DNA of 64,000 bases from Leptidea sinapis. Its lineage: Eukaryota > Arthropoda > Insecta > Lepidoptera > Pieridae. The position numbers and the translations under genes are program-made. Positions 47,001-56,000 of the stretch are shown here, piece by piece; the stretch's first letter is position 1; every line of letters starts with the position of its first letter. The notes beneath the pieces are model-generated. The model saw only the letters and a program-made list of their open reading frames with translations. It ran no database searches and had not been told where the DNA came from. Location of the stretch: contig NC_066265.1 of the NCBI RefSeq assembly GCF_905404315.1, positions 13,005,501 to 13,069,500 of the forward strand. Reading direction: 5' to 3'.

Positions 47001-50000
47001 TCAAGATCAGTGGTATGTGGGGCTTGTTGTGCTGACAAGTTGGGCGTTGTGTTATGTTTCGTAGTTGATTTCATCAAGTCTTCAGATTCTATAGTGCCAA
47101 AATTAACATTGGGTTGGCCATTTGTGCACCTATCTATATCATTTATATCTATCATACAATCTTTGGAAGGTTTATGCTGACAATTTACTTCACGGGCACA
47201 TAATGATAAACTATTTTCATCTATAATAGTATTTTTGTTATTGTAAATATCTTCTTTATTTTCTACTATGCTACTCTGATCGAATGAACTACTTTGCTTC
47301 TCGTGTTTTAATTTTTGATCTGTTTGATTTTTATCATTCACAGAAGTTGTAGCGATAGTCATGTTCCTTATATTTTTAGGATTTATTATATTGGACTCTT
47401 TCGGGGAAACCAAAGAATAGCCAACCCTGTTTCTATACATTTCTCTTAGTTTAATATCACTTCCGTTATTATCACTTCCTTTACTATCACTATTATCTAT
47501 GACCCTGTCTTTACTTTTCGACTTACCTAAGGGAATGGCATTAGTATTTTTAAATTTCTCATATTTGTCTTCACCATCTTCCTCATCTTTTAAAGCATCT
47601 AATAAAGTACTCACATTATTATCAAAAATATTTGTTTTCTTACGTTTTGTACATCCTTTATCATTTTTATATAATTCATTCTTTTTGAAGTACACACTAT
47701 TTAAGCACTGGTCGAGGCTTTCGTACCACTTCTCGACATTTTGTTTCCACAGGTGAGTTGCCTCCGACTGGTCCGAGTGCACATTCGAGCCGCGCGGTCC
47801 ACTTTCTTTCACCTCGCATGCGTCACCACCACTATCTTTGCATTGTTTGAAAGATTTCATGAGTTTTGCTTGGCCGCCGGTGGTTGTTTCAGTGGTGGTA
47901 GGTCGACTGTCGTGGGTGGTGGGGGTTTGTAGAGTGGTGGTACGCACCTGGTTCGAGGCAGTGGTGGTGGTGACCGCGCGGCCCGATCCCACGCTGCCGC
48001 TGCCGATCTCGAGAGAAGCGCGCGCCGTGTACGTCATCGGGAACATTGCTTTATTCCTCCTGCGGACAATTCGTCTCCATTGTATTTATTGTGTTAGCCG
48101 TCGCAAACGAGTTGGGGGGTACTCAATTTAAGCCCCGACTGAAGAGCGAGTCAAGATAACGTGGAGCAAACCTTATAGTACGCGCCAGTAGTCGTATCGC
48201 TGTGGATAGTTTATATACAACAATGATATCTAAAGGAATAAGATGCCCTAACATAAAAATATAAGTAATAAAAAAATTTAATAAATAAAAGTGAAATATT
48301 GATTCACATTTGGTGCGTAAATCAGTACGCCTGTGAATGTATACAGTCAGTCAAAATATTTTATCATGCCTTATGTGACGTAAGCACGGGACTTGGGAGA
48401 GTTCACTGAATGCGCAGATAACTAAAATAAGGTCTCACTAGCGGAGGGCGCGGGGACCACATCCAGTGTACGACATGCGATTATCACGCGTTGGCGTACC
48501 ATACAATATCAACGTAGTAACAATAGGGTATATGCATGTAACTTATATTTAGTTGAAATATATTTTTTTCTAATCTTTAATATTATTTATTTATCTGAAA
48601 TAGTTTTTTATTATGAATTTTGTGCTGAATAAAAAATATTAAAGATACAAAAGTGCAATTAATAGGCGCGAAATATAAAACAATGTAATTGGTTGAAGAG
48701 CAGTGTGACGTCAAAGTCTAGATAAATATAACCAATGGTATGGTTCCTAGATATTATTTTCGGTGGTTAGCGATTTTGTCAGTATTCAATGATCTGTGTA
48801 ATTATTATTTAGAATGACTGAAAGTGGATTTGTTAAAACGCAATCTGATAATCTCCCAAAAAAATAGATGTGTTTATGATGCTGTTTGATTACATTTTTT
48901 GTGTTTCGAACCCAGATTTTATTTCATCTGAATTTTAAAGAGTGAAAGTTGCAAGGTAATTATGTGATAATTAATTAAGTTCTTAAGTTTTCTCAATTCA
49001 TATTTTCTCACATTAATTTCTAAAACTAAACATAATATATAAATGCAAAAAATATAATTTAACTGGAATTACCATATCCATTGTTTTTTCTGTTATTAAA
49101 GATCATTAACATATGATTCTCGTTGAGATCAATGTTAAGATTCTGTTTTTAGTTTTTGCATTTTTAAAATAAAAACGCGCCCGTATGAATTATCACTATA
49201 TTTAATGAAATGTCATGGGCTGAATTAGTTGTATTGCGAATTTATAGGCATTTCTAGGTAAAAAAAATTGGTTCTAAATAAGTAATCATCAATATATTAT
49301 ATACTAAAATCTTCTGCATCGCGCTGCATCTAATGGTACAAGAATTATTCTAATCGGTTCAGTAGTTTTTGCAGTATAACCGAAGAAAAAAACCGGGCAT
49401 ACATTTATTAGTACACGGACGTCACAGAAACCCGATTTTTTTTTTTTATTGAATAAGAATGTTTTTATCTATAATTTGATGTGTTTAATAATTTTTAGTA
49501 TGTAAAAAATCAAATTTAAGTATTTTTAAAATTCATACATATACCCTATCGTAATGGCCTTTCGGATATTTTTGAGTGGTGGCAATTTTAATAAATAAAT
49601 TACGACTAAATGAGCCACAATTTATATTTTTCTAAGATTTGTCCCTAAGTGTACGGCTGCGACAGAAGCGCCCTAAATGCGGCATGCTTCGTTTGTTCCT
49701 GTACATGCATTAAAAGATAATTTTATTACGAACGTCGGGTCACAGATCAATCTTTCGACCGTGCGAAGTTTTATGAACTGTGCGAAAATACATAGTTTTT
49801 TTAATGAATTGAAAATATAATTTCCATGCCTGATAGCACTTTCTATAGGCAAACAGGGTTAACATTCAGAATGCTAATATTGGTTTGCACAATATATCTT
49901 GAAAGTGAATATATGTACAAAAAAATTGTTAGTCGTATTGAAATTGCACCTGTATGTGAAATAAGTGAGTTTAGCATCTAAAACGTAAAGTAAAATTGAA

Positions 50001-53000
50001 AATGTCTGAAAGTTTGTAGTTAGTAGAGGTTAGTAAATGTAACAGAAGTAATAAAACAAAAAATATTTCAAATGTCTTTATTTAAAAAAAGTTAGTAATA
50101 ATCCAATTTACTTATATGACCGGGTTTTTTGGATAAAATTTGGAGAGGATCATTCAGGCAATCCAAGCCATTTATTAGTTTTTTGACATTAATTCGATAA
50201 CTCAGTTCCAAACTATAACAAGTCTGAAATTAGGTAAGTTTGAGATGAGTATGTGAAATTGTTCCATAAGCGATAACCCACCAACAGAGAAACAAAAGCT
50301 AAAGTGAATGCAATTTAGTTGTTACTTCCAACATATCTTCATTATTCTAGCACATTCTTGTTTCATACAGTAAATACTCCAGTTGTTTTCTTTTGAAACC
50401 CATTTCTAAATTATTATTCTACGTAACTAAGGTATCAAATTGTTTATCAAACATGCTAAAGCTAAAGCTGTTTATACTAAAAACAATTAATTTAATAGTA
50501 GGATTCAAAAAGAGTTATCCTAAAATAACTGTTATTTCATATTAAAATTACTATGAAGCGAGACAATAGAAACTAGCAATAGCAAGCATTTTTATGTGAT
50601 ATTGTATAATACGGCCATTTTGGGCAATTGAAATTCTGCTCAAGTAAATGCAAGCTATATATATATATAAAGGTATTTTACCATACTTTTTGAGATTATA
50701 TTATACCACTAATGACATCGCTGAACGACTAACAACAGGTTAACACGGATCGATTTTAGTTGAACAAGCAAACGACTTCCAATGAACATAACATTCAGAT
50801 GGTCCTATGAAAATCTGTTTACGAAACGTTAAATAAAATAAAATTCGTCAATTAAATATATAATAAAATTGGGAAATTCAGACGTCCCGAATTACAGTTG
50901 ACATATAACAAGAGTGTTGAAAGGATTTAAACTTTTATCGAATCGTTTTTTTTTTGTCGCTAAGTTTATGTTGTAAAGTCTGTTCGGGCGGTTTAAACCG
51001 GTAGCAATTGCTTATCTAAAATCGTTTCATGTAAATTGGTGTAACAATCTCTACACGATAAGATGAGGGCAACAGAGGGCAATGAGAAAGCAGATCTACT
51101 TGGCTCCCTCTACGCGTTTAACTCCACTCTGGATGACCAAGGTGCACCACCACCAACATGCCGGAGGTAAAATCCGACATGAAGCCGTGCTAAAAGCGCT
51201 TTTAGCACGTAAAACCTAGGACATTCATCGGACCCGACGGCATTACCCCGATAGTGCTGCGAATGTATTGGCACCGGTCCTTATCTGTCTTTTCCGACTC
51301 TCGTGCTCATCAGGCGTAGTCCGGAAATTATTGGAAGACAGCTTTAGTGCACCCGATCCCTAAGAAAGGTGTACGCGCGGATTCGTCCAACTACCGCCCC
51401 CCAGCCATTACCTCCATTTTCTCCAAAGTAATGGAGTCCATCCTCAACCGCCTGCTCTTGGGATACCTATAGGAGCACCAGCTGATCAGTAACTGTCAGT
51501 ACGGTTTCCATCGCTCAGCTGGTTATCTTCTTGCATACCTCACTCATAAATCGGCGCAAGCGGTTGAGTCGAAGGGAGAGGCGTTGGCGGTGAGTTTGGA
51601 AATCGCTAAGGCCTTCGATCGGGTGTGGCATAAAGCGCTATGGGCATCCCGAGAAGTTGTGCAAATGGGTCACTAGTTCTTTGGCCGATCGGAGTATAAG
51701 GTTGTATTATCAACGGTGCATGCTCCGATTTGAAACTCATAAACACTGTCCCGCAAGGCTGAGTGCCTCTACACTGTTTCTTCTGCATATCAATGATTTG
51801 CTGCAATTCAGCAGTATTCATTGCTATACAGACGACAGCACATGGTATGCTTCCTAGAACGGCTATGGCAACATGTCCCGGGATAACGTCGACGAGAACT
51901 GGAACCAACTTGATTCTTAATTTAATATTATTGCTTTACTAAATAAATAAGAAAATAAATATTGTCATTAACGTCTGGATAATCATTATCATTGCATGCT
52001 ATAGCTCCCTCTCAACGCTTTAAACAATTAACTACGTGATGAATGCCTTGTGCCGCAATAACACGTCGACGTGAGTGCCAAAGTCCAATAAAAATTTATC
52101 AGTGAGTGTCCCAATGGAATCCTGCAGATTCTTTTAAAATCCTATAACAGGATAATCAAATAATGTGTTACCTGGTGACTAGTTCGATATCGGGCGGTCC
52201 GTTAGCGTCGCTGGCGGACACGCGACGTTCGGCGAGCGGCGGCGGGTTCACACAGCGAACGGTCGCCAGGTATCCACCACGGGTTGGCTCTTCGCTTAGG
52301 AGGAACGCTGGAAAAAAAGGTGAATTCGCCATAAACATCTTATATGGCAGCACAAACGGCTTTAAGGCGAATCAAAAATATCTGGCAAAGCAATACAGGT
52401 ATTAATGAATAAGGAAACTTATTCTAGAATCAAATTTCATTCCAGAGCCACTTATGGAGGTCCAATAATAAATATTTAAAGGCCATAAACAATATATAGA
52501 CGCAAGTGACCAGACACCAAAAGATTATTTTTGAAACTTAGAAAATTAGACGAGGTAAAGTTAACTTGGCATTGAAATTATTTGTAACTCATCATAATTA
52601 TAATACATTATACTATATTATATATTAAATAATTTTAACTTCTTAAACATAATATGTCTTAAGTTAGATACAATAATAATTATCAGCATAATGTTGTAGA
52701 ACACGACCGCGAAATGATATAATATGTCATCATGAAGTCATATAACTGATAGCCCATATCAAACGCTAGTAATAACCGCATGCATTATGAATTATTGTTA
52801 TAAAAAGATAAAGTAGGGCAACATCGTTTATATTAACGAATATGCCGACGCGAAGCTTAAGACTTGTCTGACCATAAAATAGTGTTACAATTAAAGAAAA
52901 ACAATAGTATAATGGCGTTTGAATTTGGCACCTGTCATTCTTATTTGAAAGTATAATTGTACATTATTGCAAAGGCCGGGATGTAGGCAATTGCAGGTTG

Positions 53001-56000
53001 AGTATGAAGACCGTAGCCGTAGGCGAGGACTTCACTAAATACGAGTCAGGTAATTGCCATTGCCCGCCGAAGCATCTTCTTCTTCTTCTTTAGCCGTTGT
53101 CAACCTCTAAGCCATCTTTTCCGGTCTTGAGCAGTTTCCAACCACTTTGTTCCCGCCAGTCTTTTGATATCGTCGTACCAACGCATCTGCGGTCTTCCTC
53201 TCGGGTGTTTCTCACCCCACGGTCTCCATTCTATCATTTTAAATTAAATTCTCATAATTTTTCAAGTTAACGCCGTTTTTAACATGAACTGTACATTTCA
53301 GCATGGAATAAGTTGCCCATAATGTCTTTTTAATTTAGAGTCAAATACAATTTGGCCTTAAGTCAATGTTTGTATACCGGGCTATAAGTAGGTACAATCT
53401 TCTAGAAACTTCAGTTCGATCCTTGCCCGCCACGCACCAATGTACTTTGCGGTTTTCGAATTTTATGGTTCCTATGGTGCTCCATGCAGCGATTTCATAA
53501 TAAGAGCTCATTAGTCTGTTTCAAGAAGTGTGATTACCATGTTAGTTTTCTACTCATTTTTGGGCTAAAAATGTTTTGGTCTATTACTGGGGCCGGTGAG
53601 GTTTAAATTTTTATGACATTGAGTTTTTTTTAATAATCTTGTTCCTTCAACGCTAGAAAGACTCGAGGTGAAGTAATCATGTAGCTCAATACAGTCCAGA
53701 TAGAGGAGCATTGTGGTTTCTTTTCATCACATCTCTGGCATACACCATGATATATGGTGTTCGAAGTAAATCCATCAACCAGCATTATATTACAAATATT
53801 GCTTAGTAGATAAAATTTATTATTTATAACCATGTAATGCCTTTAATACGGCAGTACGCGTGTAAACATTGATCGGGCAGGTCCCAGTTACCATTACCCA
53901 TTCGTCTATAACCATTACAGGGCAGGTCCGAGTAACCATTTTAAACATTATTACCAATACATAGTAGAGATGCAGTACGTGTTTAACCATTGATCAGGCC
54001 TGGCCCAGTAACCAATAACCATTCTTCTATAACCATTACAGGGCCGGTCCGTGTAAGCATTTTAATCATTATAACCAATTAATAGTAGAGATCTGCGTAC
54101 TCACAAGTAGAACCATTAATTAAAAGTTTTTATCGTGTCATAGATTAATTTAGTACCTTAAATAAATAAATATTATTACCATAATAACCAATACATATAG
54201 CAAGACCCTTAAATAACTACTTCATATTAAATGATGTATGTTATTGAAACAGTTATCAGCAGTAGGTATACTTGACAACATTGATATAGGTGATTGTTTA
54301 GTCTGTAGTTGCTAGTAACTATTGTTCTCGTCATAATTCAGATATGGTCTCTGTGCAAACAGATGGTTCACATTCTAGTGCTGTATACACATATTATGTA
54401 TAGTCTAGTGCACACCAGTATCAATAATAATAATAATAATAATAAAGCCTTTTATTTCTTACAGCTTATAAAACATGAAGTTATATTAGATTATGTTAGT
54501 TTACCTATATACGATTATTAGTTTTGTTAGTAATTAACTTTGGTTCCTAAAATTTACTTGTGTTAGTTTTTCCTTAATCCTATATTATTATTCTTCATTC
54601 CGTAAGAACTCCTCTGTAGGTGAAGGCCTCCTCCAAAGATAGCCAGTCCTCTCTAGATTGGGCTACTTGAATCCAGTTGGTGCCAGCTGTTTTTTTGATG
54701 TCATCTTCCCAACTAGCTACAGGTCTACCTCTCTTTCTTTTTCCCTGTGGACCCGCCCATGTGGTCACCGTTTTTGTCCATCTCTTGTCACGTAGACGCG
54801 CCACATGTCCGGCCCACCTCCATTTTAGTGACCGAGCGTGTTCTAATCCATCTCTTGCCTTGGTTATATTTCTAATTTTGGTGTGCCTTATTTTTTGCAT
54901 TTTTCTAATATTTAGCATACTGCGTTCTATACCCCGCTGACATGCAATTATTTTGTCCTTTGTTTTTTTGTTGAATTTCCATGTTTGGCAAGCATACGTG
55001 AGGCACGGTATTAGGCACGTGTTTAGAACTTTGGTTTTAATTTTGATCGGCATGCTGCTTTTGAATATGTCCTTCAAAGCCCAGTATTTGTTCCAGGTAA
55101 GCTGTGTCCTGCGTTCAACTTCTTGATCGTTACTATTGTGGACACCAGTATCAACTCATATCATTTAAGCGCTTTCAAGGCTGCCTGATTTGCAGGTACT
55201 CTGCGAATGACCGGTAACAAACCAAGCTCATGTAGAGTTGTCATGTCATTGTGACTACCACGTTCATTAATATCCAAAGAGTGTCACATGATTTTGCCGA
55301 CAAAATCCATCCTCGCACCACACAAACTTAAATATTATTCTGATCATCTGGTACGTGTAGCGTTACTACACGGAGTGGTTTTTAAACAAGTCTTTTCCAC
55401 GTACAACCAAACTATGTTATGACTTCTTTGCACGATGTGTCCAGGTTCATTCTCAGGCACTCTCAGCTAACCAACATCATAACTAAGTCTAGACTGATAC
55501 GAGTACTGGTTTTCCCTATCTTCCTTTATGGAGTAGAAACGTGGACAATCTTGAGCTTGAAAGGCTTGAGGATTGAAGCATTCGAGATGTAGTGTTGGAG
55601 AAACTCGCTTATCCACTCTATGCAGGCCACGTATTCTTTCACATTTTGGCCTCTGCTCAAGAGGCGACGAAAGCTTGGTAAAAATAATTGTGGTTGGAAA
55701 TACTGAAGGGAAAAGATCGCGCGGTCATTCTCCAACAAGACGGACTGACCAAATTTATGACTCGTCATCCAAATTCTCCACGGTTGTTAGAGACGCGCTG
55801 GACAGAATCAGGTGGAGGCAGATCATCCGGTCCAGATGCAACCATAATGCTGACCACGATCCTCAGACATGAGGGACCGACACCAGAAAGAGAGACGACG
55901 TGAATAATGTTACTGCCAATAAATGTATCCCTAGCGCTTAAAGTATCACTTGTTGTTCTGCTGGTGATTCATAAATAAACAAATCTCTGGCCGTCAATAT

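Noticed and set aside
46677..48131. + strand ORFs opposite exon E4
   Set aside because: They are shadows of the - strand exon, which has proper splice sites and continuous frame.
54595..55077. 160-codon ORF as a host gene
   Set aside because: Its motifs (LTYACQTW, GRPVASWEDDI) are those of the RTE LINE C-terminus, repeated elsewhere in the window.
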